Positions 49,996-62,940 are shown, counted from the stretch's first letter. The stretch: 64,000 nt of DNA from Synaphobranchus kaupii (GCA_029718625.1 CM056391.1:4240933-4304932); one strand, 5' to 3'. Notes: generated by a model not told the origin, from the sequence alone. A program made the numbers and translations.

Positions 49996-50736
49996 ATGCA
50001 TACAAAAAACGTTTTAGCCAATGAGACCACGGCAGGTCATCAGTGTACCAACCAATAGGACTTGTCGGTAAATAAACCTAAAACATAACATCTACAGCAG
50101 AAGGCAGACATTCACTCTGGACCAGCATCGCAGAGTTAATAGAGACACAGCATCACACACCAAAAGCCATCGTCCAGAACCCTGGAAGCCATTTCAATGA
50201 GTTCGGATTCCATTAGGGTCCAGACCTACTGCTTTTGATGCTGGTGGAGTTTTATGGCCGTGGAAAACAAACTCCATGTGCAAATTCACGTGCACATTCA
50301 CGTGCGTGTGCGTGTGTGCACGTGTGGTAGAGCGGGTAGACTGCTTTTAAAGCAAAAAAATTTAAATTCCAAATTCCAATCCCATTTTCCATTTTGGTAC
50401 AAGTTCCCTCGATCTCCATTGATTATGGGTTTCTGAGCCCTCCATTCCGGCTCTAACTGGCTCAGAGGCACGACTGGTTTCCATATTCCATAACAGGTTC
50501 TTGTGCCATACAGTACATGGCCCCCAAGACACAGGAATCCACGCTGAACCATGGATTCATTTTCACCCCTAATGCTTTTCATTTGCAACGCCTCATCTAA
50601 TTAAGTTGACAGAGTGCAGATAAGTTTGGACTGTAGTTCTGCGCACTATGGGGAGTCGGGGTCGGGGGTATAAGGCACATCTAAAGACACGGCCCAGAAA
50701 AGCACAGCTTTTCTGGAATTCAGTCGGTCTTAGGAG

Positions 50737-50795
50737 AGGCTACATTATATTACATTACAATCACTTGGCAGACGCCCTGATCCAGAGGAACAAAC
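50737..50795 (-). mobile_element. V-SINE-like 3' tail fragment
   Basis: TTACATTATATTACATTACA and CACTTGGCAGACGCCCTGAT with CCAGAGGAAC are the complement of the V-SINE tail. Confidence 0.6.
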
Positions 50796-51207
50796 AGTAG
50801 TGGGGAACATTACAACAGTCTTACTCTCAGGAATACTAAAATGCAAGGTCATCATTGACTGGAATGTGTTTTTTCCCCCCCTGAAAGTGCCAATATTTTC
50901 TTTATTTTATTTTTTCGTTGGGTGAGGGAGGGTCGGGGGGGGAGACAAAAAATACAATTTAATAGATGCTGGGGGAACCATGCAGGAGGGAGTCTGGAGA
51001 CAGATAGAACTTCATAATGGTACCAGTGTTAACCAATGAGAACATGCCCACCCCCCTGTTTGGCCTTTCTATGGGTAGTTCTTACTGGGCCGGCCTATCC
51101 CGACCTTCCACACAGCTGCCACAGATTAGAATTCTAAATTTTCAAAACTTTTTTGGTTATAAATTGCATTTTTGCATCCAATGATTAGTTTGAATCACAC
51201 AAGCACA

Positions 51208-51254
<47 letters not shown>

Positions 51255-52133
51255 AACAGATCACATCAGACACCTTAGTTAAACAGTTGAAATTTGTCAT
51301 CAACTTGAATAGAAACACAGTTTAACTGAAGTCAGCAGTTATAAGGTCCCATGTGTCACTATATCTTCTCCCTTCCACAGGACTCACACCAGTGCATGTT
51401 TACCAGCTCGATATCCAGGAGGAAAAACAAAAACACATTAAACCTTTAAACTCATTTCCTTGACCACATACCTGGTTGTTGTTAACAAACGGGTCAATAT
51501 AAATGGGCCCATTGAGCCAGCGGGTTTTTAATTAGATTAAATCTATGTGCCACTAAACATACGTCCTCACTAATCAAATATTGACTTAAAGCCAAGAAAT
51601 TAGATTCGGTACTTAACTGAAATAACCCTGCATAAATCCTACGTGGTTTGCATTAGAGTACAAACTTCACATTTCCGTCCTGCTAATAAACCTTTGACTT
51701 CCGTAAGATTACAGTCCCCAGTGCCAAGATCTGACTGAGCACTACCAAAACATTTTTAGGAAGCCCAAGGACATTCCAAATGGCATAGTGTGAACTGGCA
51801 AAGCCTTTGAAATCTCAAACTCGCAAGACCACACTTATCCCGAGCCGTGTCAGCGCCTCCAGGCCTTAATGCGTCGCCCATGGAAATACACTCCTTCCAG
51901 ATATGCGGGTTGTGTTTTTATTCCGTGATAATTATTTATCAGGGACAAATGGCACCAAATTAGCGTTTAGCACACATGCGTCTATGCAAGAGCGTGATAT
52001 TTAGCTACAAATCTGGATTATCTGTAGCTAACGAGCCGGTAAAACGCAACCAATCTGCAAGGAGACGAAAAGCAAGGCAAACATGGCTTTCTAAACGAGG
52101 TGAAGCTTCTACAGTCTATCAGGTGAACTCATA
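50796..52133. other. No gene recognised
   Basis: Intronic DNA with the (CA)n at 51203. Confidence 0.5.
51203..51253 (+). repeat. (CA)n microsatellite
   Basis: About 25 CA units with one AT interruption. Confidence 0.95.
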
Positions 52134-52540
52134 GGCCATGACCAATATACCCCCTGTTCCCTGCCCCCTGCCCCCTGTCCCCTGCCCCCTGTCCCCTGTC
52201 CCCTGTCCCCTGTCCCCTGTCCCCTGTCCCCTGTCCGCTCAGACCTCCGTTTACTATGTGCCCTCTCCCCTCACTTTGCAAGCAGTGTGAAAGAAATCCT
52301 GCAAAACTCTTGACAAAACTAGCGAGGAAGCAGTTCGTAATATGTCCCGCTCTTGTACTACAAGTTGTAGTTTTCACTTCCGGTTTACTTCCTGAAATTT
52401 TCGGACGAGCGCGCCCCTGAATGCCCTCAAAACCCTGGAAATAAGGGTTTCATCCAGGGATTTTAAGCACCCGCTCAAAAACTTTTTGACTCAAATATGC
52501 ACCCTCAATGGGGTGAAGGGATCATATTCGGTCATGGCCA
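52134..52540. mobile_element. Fold-back MITE family A, copy 2 (opposite orientation)
   Basis: Ends GGCCATGACC and GGTCATGGCC are inverted, and TA lies just outside each. The body is the complement of 15936-16313. Near the left end it carries a 7-bp CCCCTGT/CCCCTGC tandem (52148-52236), expanded relative to copy 1. Confidence 0.78.
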
Positions 52541-53762
52541 TACAGAATGACATTTTACCCACAGAGTGGAGAGGAGCTGTTACTCATTGAAGGAGAATAG
52601 GTGGTCAGTCTGTGGAACAGCGCCCCCGGGGGCCCGGTGGTGTGTTGCGCACGTGGCAGATATAGCGGCGGAAGTAATGGCGGCCACCATAGCTGCCCTC
52701 TCCGCCTCGTACTTCCTCCCGGACCCGGAGGCCCTGTCCCAGGAGTCTTGCCAAAAAGCACCCAGCAGGGCTATTTAAAACCTTGGAGACGGCTATGACA
52801 GATTCCCCTCCCGCCTTCAGTCCCCCATTCCTTTATACTTTAATGCAGTGGACACAGTCCGGGGTCCCTCCTGGCCCCTCCTGGCCCCTCGTGGCATTGA
52901 CTGTAAATCAAAAAGCATTTTTCAGCCCAGAACCCAGAGAAGTATGATTCAATGTCTATGGGGGGGGTTGAGGAGAAATAAGAAAAAAAAAAAAAAACTG
53001 CTTATTTGATCATTCCATAAGCATACACTACCACCTCGTCATTTTCACGGTTTTTTATTTTTATTATTTGGAAAATTGCCGTGCGCTGTGCAGCAAACTG
53101 CTATACTGAGACCCATTAAATACCCCCTACTTGCCTGTATAACAGGAAATCAAACTCAGTAACATCGCATGGGAGATGGGTCATTTATGATGATGAAATG
53201 TAATATCGCAAAAGTAATAAAAAAATAAAAATATATATATATATATTCTGAAAGTGCACCCGACATTGGTGCATTTCTGAAGTCTGTCATTTCTTGAATG
53301 CACATTCCGGTAGCATGCGAATTGAGGCCTCCCACAATGCATCTGTGGCTCTGGGGCGGCAGGGAGTCGGGGAAAACTGCAGCTTCCGGAATCGGAACTG
53401 CCACCCCCAGACTCCATCCCACACCACGCCGCCCCCCCCCCCCCCCCCTCCCCCTCTCCCTCTCCCTGCGAGTGCAAACTGCCAGGACTTCCTGCTAAGA
53501 GGTTTGGTCTGTCGCTGATAAGTGCAAGCAGATGGCCTTCCCGGAGTCTGGTTAGTTTTATTTCACGCCGCCTAACGACACGACCATCCATCACCGTGAC
53601 CGAAACCACACCAGCCATGAAATCAGAGCAGTCGTTCCTCAATTAGCCGCATAATCCTTTAATTCTGGGGTCAAAGCACGTGGGCACCACGGTAACGAGT
53701 AGGTCGGCAGCAAAGGTGGAGAAGCTTGATGAAAATCTAGCAATTTTTAACGATGCTTTTAC
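52541..53762. other. No gene recognised
   Basis: GC-rich at 52610-52760, with poly-A at 52983-52997, (AT)n at 53231-53246 and a CT/poly-C tract at 53430-53467. The GC-rich part may be a decayed LINE segment but no motif is secure. Confidence 0.4.
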
Positions 53763-54379
53763 GTTTTAACCGCCTAGCGCAGAACAAGAGTCACAGATCA
53801 ATACACGGTGAACAACGCTTGTACGTTTTAACCGCCTAGCGCAGAACAAGAGTCACAGATCAATACACGGTGAACGATGCTTGTACGTTTTAACCGCCTA
53901 GCGCAGAACAAGAGTCACAGATCAATACACGGTGAACGATGCTTGTACGTTTTAACCGCCTAGCGCAGAACAAGAGTCACAGATCAATACACGGTGAACG
54001 AAGCTTGTACGTTTTAACCGCCTAGCGCAGAACAAGAGTCACAGATCAATACACGGTGAACGACGCTTGTACGTTTTAACCGCCTAGCGCAGAACGAGTC
54101 ACAGATCAATACACGGTGAACGACGCTTGTACGTTTTAACCGCCTAGCGCAGAACAAGAGTCACAGATCAATACACGGTGAACGACGCTTGTACGTTTTA
54201 ACCGCCTAGCGCAGAACAAGAGTCACAGATCAATACACGGTGAATGACGCTTGTACGTTTTAACCGTCTAGCGCAGAACAAGAGTCACAGATCAATACAC
54301 GGTGAATGACGCTTGTACGTTTTAACCGCCTAGCGCAGAACAAGAGTCACAGATCAATACACGGTGAACAACGCTTGTA
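53763..54379 (+). repeat. 62-bp minisatellite, ten units
   Basis: Each unit contains GTTTTAACCGCCTAGCGCAG, AACAAGAGTCACAGATCAAT, ACACGGTGAA and CGCTTGTAC. Copies differ at only a few positions (CAACG, CGATG, CGACG, TGACG) and one lacks three bases. Such uniformity implies recent expansion. Confidence 0.97.
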
Positions 54380-54544
54380 CGTTTTGTGTGTCAATTGTAC
54401 ACCCGGCTCCTTTACACACTGAATTAGAAATGCATAATTAACACGGAGGCCTTTTCTTATTCACCTTTAGCCAGCAGGCTAGTAACCCTCAAATTTTCAC
54501 ATTTTAGAATGCGCTCAGCAGAGATTTGAGTGGAGTCGCCATTT

Positions 54545-54640
54545 CCTTGCTCGACACAACAACAACAACTTTATATAGCACTTTTTAAGCAATACACCAC
54601 AAAGTGCTTTACAAACATATAAAACAGAGATACATGCATG
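54545..54640 (+). repeat. Dispersed repeat fragment (TTTATATAGC type)
   Basis: CAACAACAACAACTTTATAT followed by AGCACTTTTTAAG and CAAAGTGCTTTACAAAC is the end of a common fish interspersed repeat. A shorter relative (CATTTATATAGCGCTATAG) is at 43490-43506. Confidence 0.45.
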
Positions 54641-55221
54641 GATATGTGATACATGCACACTTTATTAATGAAATACATTTGCAGTTTAGGCTAACCACAC
54701 TGTAGCCCCAATTTGGCAGGTTATTCACACAAGCAATATCCACCGGTCCACCTTTTTTTAAAGTCAACTGCGTCCTTTATCCAGCGAGTGCTATAAGTAA
54801 TTTGATTCAGGGTTAAAAATTTGATACAGGACAAAGGCCATCCCCATAAATGACAGATCCACTTTCGGCTGAAATACTGGACCTATTGGCGACCCTAGAA
54901 GCAAGGCTGGTAACAGTCGTGAACACCGACATCATTTCAACGGTTTTCTGACCCTTGGGGGGGGGGGCTCGCATGAGGCAATCACGACCTGGAGGAGATG
55001 CACCCGAGCGAGGACAGGACATCACGGTCCATTACACCCCAGGTAGAGGAGCCGGGGGAGATGGGAAATTGAGTTTTGATCGAGCTCTCTCACCCTTACC
55101 CAAGAGCTCCAAGCCTGCTGGCATCTGGAGATAAAGACTAATCTCTCAGACAAGCTGAAGACAGCTGACGTTTTCATTGAGTACCACAGCGCAAGGACCA
55201 AGCATGCGCTTCCATTTCTCC

Positions 55222-55298
55222 TATATCGTCAGTTGTGTTTAAAGAGTTGCGCACATCGCTCTGGATAAGAGAGTCGGCTAAATGCCTGTAATGTAATT
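55222..55298 (+). mobile_element. V-SINE-like 3' tail alone, plus orientation
   Basis: CGCTCTGGATAAGAGAGTCG and GCTAAATGCCTGTAATGTAA form the standard 3' domain, without head or B box before it. It points toward the body at 55365-55496. Confidence 0.7.
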
Positions 55299-55364
55299 AT
55301 ATTAATTTAGGACGTTCACAACTTAAGCATTTATTATTTTTTTTTTTTTTACATAGTATCAATT

Positions 55365-55496
55365 TCTACAGCTGGATATATACTGAAGCAATGCAGGTTA
55401 GGTACCTTGCTCAAGGGTACAACCTACCTGGGAATCGAACCTGAAACCTTTCAGTTACAAGCCCAGTTCCTTACCCATTATAATACTGCTGCCCCA
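55365..55496 (-). mobile_element. V-SINE-like body, tail missing or inverted
   Basis: Minus strand: GGGGCAGCAGTATTATAATG, GTTTCAGGTTCGATTCCCAG, CCCTTGAGCAAGGTACCTAA, TGCATTGCTTCAGTATATAT. The usual GTCTGCTAAATGCC tail does not follow in this orientation. Confidence 0.75.
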
Positions 55497-57082
55497 TAAT
55501 GCCATGTAAAATAATGCATGATAATAATGCCCAACCGCCACCCACACAAATTCCAACTGATTCCAGATTCATCATTTAATGCAACCAATTTGGTCCAACC
55601 TGACCCAAGGCACAGCGAATGACTAATTGCATTCTTATAAGTATTAGTTGTCATTTTAATTCATCACAAATCAAGACATTGCAGTCAATCATTATGTCTT
55701 GGTGACAAGCCATTTTGTAAAAACTAGAAAATACTAGGCTTGTAGAGAATAGGACAATCAAAAGGTACTGCATGCGTTGCCAGGTAGCCGTCATTGTCTT
55801 TTGATAGGTGCCACCACAGTTCTGCCATGTGCCCATTTTATACCTCACATGTAAAAAAAAAAAAAAAATGTTGTACTTGTATGGTGGTTTCTCGGCGAGT
55901 ATGACCATATGTACACAAATCTGAAAAGCTGAAATTTGGATGCATTTTGGTGCCAGCTCTGTCCCAAAATGTGGTTCTGCAAAGGGAGAAAGCCAACACG
56001 GTTGCTGCAACTTAGTGCGGAAAAATGAGTAGCCTACCAATGCTAAACACAGCCACAGGATCTGAATTTAATATTAGCAGTACTGCAATGTTGCCGCCAT
56101 TATACCATCATGATCATGTTTAATGCTAATAACAGAATTATGACTCCTAAACCCATGCATTTATTTTCATTGGGTAATTATACTGGTAACAAACATTGTT
56201 GAAAAAGCAAGTAAAGGGTATGATTCTCAAAATGAGCATCACATGAAAGAAAGTTTCGCATTTAAAAAGCGTTACTTTTACAGCGCAGAATTCCAAACTC
56301 CACGGGGTTCTCGCCACTTAAGTGAAATACTTTAGTTGTGTTGCTAGTTGCTGAAAAGCCATTACCAAAAACATCTAAGACGACGAATGAGACCCGTGAC
56401 CACAAAACGGGCCAATTTAACCCTATACCATTCAAGTGGGTTTTAACCACGAACAATATGCCTCATTGTTACATAATTCAGCCACTTTGCACTTATCTGA
56501 AAGAAACTCCAACCAATTTTCATGAACAGAAGCCACACATTAAAACTGAAACCATAAGTGTTAAAGATTATGGCACTGACTAACCAAACTCTGAACGGTC
56601 TGTACTTAAAGTGCAATGCTGTTGGTTAAAATTATATATGTATATACTGTCATGCAACAGTCACTTCCAGTCTCTAGAGAAGCACAGCGCAGAGGACTTT
56701 GCACCATGCCTCTTCCTTATTGGCTGACTGACCCCTGGAGGAACTGGGGTTCAAGGGGCCATCCAATCAAACAGTCGTTGCATCTTCCTGTAAACCACTG
56801 ACCTTATACCACTTTTGAGAGTGTTGCTTAAGGTCATGTGTATTGTAAGGCATCAGAATTCAATCTGCTACTAGCTACCATTTTGCCTAAGCTCTGTCTA
56901 CTTGCGATAAGGTATACATTTTATTACAATAAACTCTTTTTTTTTTTTTTTACCCAGAAATGTAGTAAATTTTCCTTTGGCTTCACCCAGAAACAAACAT
57001 TCAGACTACAGTACACAGATTTTTATTCCTGTAAAAATACTCGTGTTCTTCGCAGCAGGACACAAATAAAGGTGAAGCACAT
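55497..57082. other. No gene recognised
   Basis: AT-rich intron; a 129-codon minus frame at 55651-56040 has no recognisable domain. Confidence 0.5.
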
Positions 57083-57086
57083 TTAA

Positions 57087-57252
57087 CCCGTTGAAGAGTA
57101 GGTTTTTTTGGAATGTTTTTTCTCAGAATTCTAAGTCACTGTTGTAGAACTCCATTACTTTCCCAGTTACCAGAAGTGATTGTTACATCAGCATTATGGT
57201 GTTCAGTTAAGAACGTTCCAATCACATATTTGTGATCTTACGCCTTACAGGG
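57087..57252. mobile_element. TTAA-type MITE copy 2, uninterrupted (166 bp)
   Basis: TTAA at 57083-57086 then CCCGTTGAAGAG, ending ACAGGG then TTAA at 57253-57256. TTAA|CCC...GGG|TTAA is the piggyBac signature. Internal blocks GTAGAACTCCATTACTTT and GTGATTGTTACATCAGCATT match copy 1. Confidence 0.75.
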
Positions 57253-57256
57253 TTAA

Positions 57257-58903
57257 ATGTATTCAGTAGATTGGTTTAAACAGTTGTATTGCACAGGGGA
57301 TAAAAGGAAGCAATCCTTAAATATTATTGCTAACTCTTGGTACTCTGAATAATTTTCCTGGAGTGGAGGGAGCATTTTAAACTAATGGCACAGTGAGTGG
57401 AAACGGTCAGCTGTTTGCCTTCCTATGGGCCGAGTAGAAAGTTGGTAATTGGTTGACTGATTAATCCCAATCAATTGAAGCAAGTTTTAGGCCGTTGCAG
57501 GACCAAGAACGTCCATATTGTCATACTATACGCTATCTTCATAAAAATTGTGGCCAGTCAGATGTCTTTGTTGTAATCATGCTCTCTTACGGATTTAAGC
57601 AGGAGCCAGGACTATAAGGATTATTTTATACCCCGCCACAAAACGCATTGTTTTCCGGCTGACAGATTTCCATTTGGTGGAAGAACGATATTCCAAGTAT
57701 CTGCGTTTCCATCTGCTGGTTGTAAACCGTAATTTCAGTTCATTGTCCTAGGGTGAGCTGGATCAAATGTTTTGTGTCTTTCTACAGTTGGGTAATGACA
57801 TTAACGACTTTTCTTAATTTTTTATTTTTTATTTATTTTTTTTAAGCTCGTGGGAAATTTCCAGTACAGTCTTTTTCAGAGTTACCTTATACGGTAGACT
57901 ATACCGGGTGGAATTTTTTCCCCCTATGCGCTCTAGTAGACTATACGCGCACACCTTGTCAAGCACATCCCAGATCTATGTTGTAGTACATTTTCAGTCT
58001 AGCCATAACCGTTTAGGCTACGCGGTGTGGTAAAGGGAATCGCGGCTTTCCACACATTCCCAAACTTGTCCCCGATTTAAAAGCAATCAGTGTTTTAGAG
58101 GTTAGAGTTTGTATACATTACCCGCACGTTGTTATGACAAATCCTATATACGCATATTAGCTTCAGACAGACGGGCAACGTGAACACAAAACATTCCACT
58201 TGCTCTTTTTCCAAAAGTGGAAACTACAATCTTTCTTTAAAGAATAAACCGTTACTCGGACAACTTTCATACAGTATTTATTTTATTAGAAAGGAACGGG
58301 ATACAACCAGAATAACTCCTTTAAATAGAACTTGCCGCATGCAACTGGACATGCGGCGCACCTTTGCCAATTAATTATTGCCAAGTGTGTCACTCAGACT
58401 TGGAGAAAGACCGAAATGTGTATGGCTGCGCTGTATGGGGTCATGGAAGAACTGGAGCCTATAGGGGACTCAATAATTGAAATGGAACACCGTTGCATAT
58501 ATAACCATATTCCATATACCGTTGGGTCCGCAATAAGATGCAACTGGAGGAACGGAATGCACGTCTCACGGAAAAGGTTCTTCCATGAAGACGAATAAAT
58601 GGTCTGGCAGTGATTAGACATTAAATTATCTTTCCTCTAAAAATACATGAATTATTTCCATATTTACGTGGTCATTCAGGTTCAATTCCAGTGTTATATA
58701 CAAGTTTGACGAAGGGCAACATTTGAATTTACGCAAACTTAAGGCTCACAAAAAGCGCTGTTCCCTGAACAGCTCGGCAATTATTAGGCTACACTGCCCG
58801 CGCACGATAGCGCATCATGGGGATCACTTCAGTTGCATAGGTATTGTTCTGGGTTTATTCTACCAGTCAATGAACACGCTTGTTCCAAATCGCGTTACTG
58901 TAC
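57257..58903. other. Intron 2, region next to the exon 2 donor
   Basis: No repeat recognised. A plus frame (58332-58598) has no domain. Confidence 0.5.
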
Positions 58904-58973
58904 CTGGTGGACAGTTGCACTCGGCTGGCGCTTGTCTCGCGATCCGCATCTTGGCCAAATGTTCATAGGACCT
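58904..58973 (-). CDS. col25a1: COL25A1 coding exon 2 (furin site, Cys-x-Cys before collagen domain)
   Basis: A 70-nt exon, 23 codons plus one base. It has a good acceptor (tttatttcctttgacag|AGG) and a donor (CCACCAG|gtacag). It encodes RSYEHLAKMRIARQAPAECN followed by CPP and the first base of a Gly codon. Human COL25A1 has KSYEHMAKIRIAREAPSE then CNCPAG at this point (from memory), so the match is nearly residue for residue. COL23A1 has a different lead-in (LDGLAKIRTARE). RIAR is the R-x-x-R site at which furin releases the CLAC ectodomain of the human protein. The CNC motif lies just before the first triple helix. Phase 0 in and phase 1 out fit exons 1 and 3 exactly. Confidence 0.92.
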
Positions 58974-59180
58974 CTGTCAAAGGAAATAAACATGGGAACA
59001 GTTGCGTGACTGAAGATAGTTTTGCTTGTTTGTTTTTAATACCTTACCACCAATATGACATTTTTTTTTTTTAAGTTTCTCCAAAATGAGCATTTATATT
59101 TATAAATAGCCTATTCATAGTTTTGCTACAAGTAGGACAGGTGCGATCGAAATTATTAAAGGAATGTGAACTCTGCCTAC
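58974..59180 (-). other. col25a1: COL25A1 intron 1 (207 bp)
   Basis: Short phase-0 intron with GT at 59180-59179 and AG at 58975-58974. It contains a T-rich run at about 59060-59072 on the plus strand. Reading the exon 1 frame through the donor adds a short spurious hydrophobic tail (VGRVHIPLII...), which is intron sequence, not protein. Confidence 0.88.
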
Positions 59181-59477
59181 CTGGGACAGAAGTTGATCGA
59201 CTCGGTCGTGTATCATTGAATTTAGCTTATCCAATGCAAAGCCGGGAAACGGGCGATACAAAAACTCAGCATTCCCGTTTTCCAATTCCGCCATCCGCTC
59301 TCTAATCTCGGATGTTTGCACACTTAGAAAGACGCAGTAGGCGAGAGACGCGACTGAGAACGACAACGAAAGGAAGCCCGCAAAAGTCCTGCTGCAGGAC
59401 TGTCGCGTGTGAGACGCCGCTTTCCTCTCCATGTCTTCCGCGCACCTCGCGTGTCCGTTTCTCTCCGAAGCCTTCAT
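59181..59477 (-). CDS. col25a1: COL25A1 coding exon 1 (cytoplasmic tail, membrane span, coiled coil)
   Basis: Collagen XXV is a type II single-pass membrane collagen, mainly neuronal, whose ectodomain is shed by furin. I place the start at the ATG at 59477-59475 (MKASERNG...). It gives a tail of about 31 residues, close to the human length as I recall it. The frame stays open upstream to 59504, but that first codon is GTG. Seen: a membrane span at about residues 32-51 (FAGFLSLSFSVASLAYCVFL), then a heptad-like stretch VQTSEIRERMAELEN and, near the end, LDKLNSMIHDRVDQLLSQ. This matches the membrane-proximal oligomerisation region of COL25A1 (human VKTNDLQARIAALE and VERLLAQ, from memory). The exon is 99 codons and ends in phase 0 at CAG|GTAGGC. 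A second in-frame ATG at residue 16 has a stronger context and could also be used. COL23A1 and COL13A1 are the alternative paralogs; exon 2 favours COL25A1. Confidence 0.88.
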
Positions 59478-59517
59478 AACTGATTCTCCACGCTGCAACG
59501 CCACTTGCGCCGTGCAT
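59302..59517 (-). other. Possible overlapping uORF at the COL25A1 start
   Basis: An ATG at 59517-59515 lies 40 nt before the main ATG, in another frame. It opens a 71-codon frame (MHGASGVAAWR...) that runs past the main start and ends at 59302. If transcription starts upstream of 59517 it would compete with the collagen start; if it starts later it is irrelevant. Coding value as a protein is unlikely. Confidence 0.3.
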
Positions 59518-59760
59518 TCAATTCGGACTCAGAAGGGCTCAGGCTGGACTCGAGGCGAGGGTGCCACGATATAGAATGTCGTGTACGGGAGATGACGGGC
59601 GATACCAGTGTGGACAGCGAGTTCCAGCGGCACTGGGGGAAACGTTCCAAAGCAGGTCCACTCACTGGTCCTGCCAAGCAGCCGAGCAACCAGTCAGAGG
59701 TGATTTAGCCTGTGATTTCACCAGCGACCTGATTCTAGGGCAAACCTGTTGCACTTCAGG
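59505..59760 (-). promoter_or_regulatory. Probable COL25A1 5' UTR and proximal promoter
   Basis: CpG-rich sequence directly upstream of exon 1, in contrast with the AT-rich flanks. On the minus strand a TATA-like CTATATCG lies at about 59566-59573, some 90 bp before the chosen ATG. No transcript start can be fixed from sequence alone. Confidence 0.35.
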
Positions 59761-60832
<1,072 letters not shown>

Positions 60833-61057
60833 AGGGAGGGCACCCAGGCACTTGATACCACGTGCGATCATTCCTAACATCTGCAGTAACCTCATCTTAA
60901 AGGACTGACCCCTTCCCCTTAGGTAAACACACATTGATTTACTGCATTTGAGGTATACCCCTCCCTCCGTACCTTCCTATTGTGATTTAGAGAGGCTGGC
61001 CAGCGTCCCTTTTCTCAAATATGGGGCATAATAGCACCACCTAGTGGCTCGCGTTGT

Positions 61058-61262
61058 TTTTACATTACAGTACAGGCATTTAGCAGACGCTCTTATCCAG
61101 AGCGACTTACACAACTTCTTATTACATTTATCCATCTGGATATATACTGAAGGTTAAGTACCTTGCTCAAGGGTACAACGGCAGTGTCCTACCTGGGAAT
61201 CGAACCTGCAACCTTTCGGTTACAAGTCCAGTTCCTTAACCATTATACTACACTGCCGCCCG
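61058..61262 (-). mobile_element. V-SINE-like retroposon, near full length
   Basis: Read on the minus strand: GGCGGCAGTGTAGTATAATG, the B box GGTTGCAGGTTCGATTCCCA, CCCTTGAGCAAGGTACTTAA, ATATATCCAG, then GAGCGTCTGCTAAATGCCTG and TGTAATGTAA. It is the best-preserved copy in the window. A microsatellite-like TTACATTACA remnant lies just downstream at 61290-61330. Confidence 0.82.
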
Positions 61263-61330
61263 TTTTCATCGGCAGTGTATCATAGTACATCATATTATAT
61301 TTACATTACATCGCATTACATTACAATCAC

Positions 61331-62940
61331 TCAGCAGACAGCCCTGGGATGGGGTGGTCTGCGGTGGTGGGGCCCAATGTGGGATCTTTTTATGGGGCCC
61401 AGAATCCCTGGCGGCACCCCTGAGCTATGGGCTAAAATAAATTACATCAGTTTTCAGTGTTCATTTAAGATTACTCTTATTCTCTAGATCCTAGCCGTAT
61501 TTTAAGACATGGCTTCAGAAATATTAGACTTCAAAACAAACTCAGCAGGGAAGCCAGAGCCAGCATGACCCAATAAAGTGACATGCAGGGCTACCTAGGG
61601 CCTTATGTCTGCCAGGGGGCCCCTAAATATTCTAAAATATATTATTTAGGGGGGGGGGGTTGGTGGGGGCCAAATCAAATCCTGCTTAAGGCCCCTCAAA
61701 GGCTATGGCTGGCACTGGCTACAGCAGACCATTATCATAGCGAATATTGTATCCCACAAATATTTAATGAACATAATTAATTTTACATCAAACCTGGTCT
61801 GGTCAATTCGGAGATCAACAATATTTACAAAGTTATCATATTCAGAGCTTTGAAACATGGTATAGACGGGTAACAATTAATTTATTGGAAGTAAGGCTGT
61901 CTCGTTTCTTCACGATGCGCGACAAATAAACCAGTGTTCATTCGCAGCTCTCTATCGCCACCTAGCGGCCATACTTATTGTAACCATAGACTGTATTTTG
62001 TAACGCGCTGCACCGGCCTCTTGTAGTCCATGCATCATATTATGTATGAAAAAACAAAGTACGAAAGTCATTCCATAATTTTTCGCCATTTTTTTGGAAG
62101 ACCAAAAAAAAAATTGTTGTAGTCCATCCAACCATCCAAAACATTTCACGAACAATAGCTACTAAGTAACCGCCTCGAGGACCTATAGATTTTTTTCTTC
62201 CTTCGTTCGACACCAGCATTACGGGTCTTATTAACACCTGTGAAGTAGTTAGAACTGGGTCAGAAAATCAATTTAAAGGCCGCTATCAAGGTTGTTAAGA
62301 TTAGCCTAGGCTACTATCTCAGGTGCACCGTTGTTTTGGCTATAGCCGAGGCTACGTTAAATCTTCCAAGACAACCTATCGATATGATTAGCCTTGGCTT
62401 AATTAGCCCACTCCAAGTTAAATTGTAACTATGGATTTATGCAACTATTGCCTATTCACACCCCACAATTAGCTTCATGTGGATAAAAATTGTAGCTAAA
62501 TGGAATGTTTGCAGCAACCACAATAACAATTGCAACTTTATAAGCCAATAAGGTGAAGCCATTTTAAATAAATAAAATACTTTTTTTAGGAGAATAAACT
62601 CAACTTCTATTAACTTAAGGAATATACATTCAAACTGTAAACTTTATGTATTTATTAATCTAGTGTAGCCTATTTAGTGCATTTTCTTTAGGCTACTTTT
62701 CTGAGCTGCCACTGAAATAATTCCCCAGTCATCTCGTGTTCTCTCAAACCTTTGTCAGTTATAATAACTGATAATGGTTACAATAGTGCGAAACTGGTTT
62801 AATGTTTGAAGCAGACCCAACGTTTCTGCGAACACGTCTTATTTACCGGCTCAAATTAAATAGTCTCCGCGCAATTATTCATCAGGAACTAGGCAGATTA
62901 GTGGAATCGACAAACGATTTCCTGTCCTGCGGATCGCAAC
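61331..62940. other. Intergenic: no gene recognised
   Basis: G run at 61650-61659 and many small frames. Lies between COL25A1 and the candidate divergent gene. Confidence 0.5.

Noticed and set aside
53763..54379. CRISPR-like appearance of 62-bp repeats
   Set aside because: Entire 62-bp units repeat with no variable spacers; no cas-like genes.
59115..59504. Single-exon 129-codon reading of the COL25A1 start
   Set aside because: The first codon at 59504 is GTG and the last 21 residues are translated intron; the true exon ends at the CAG|GTAGGC donor (59181).
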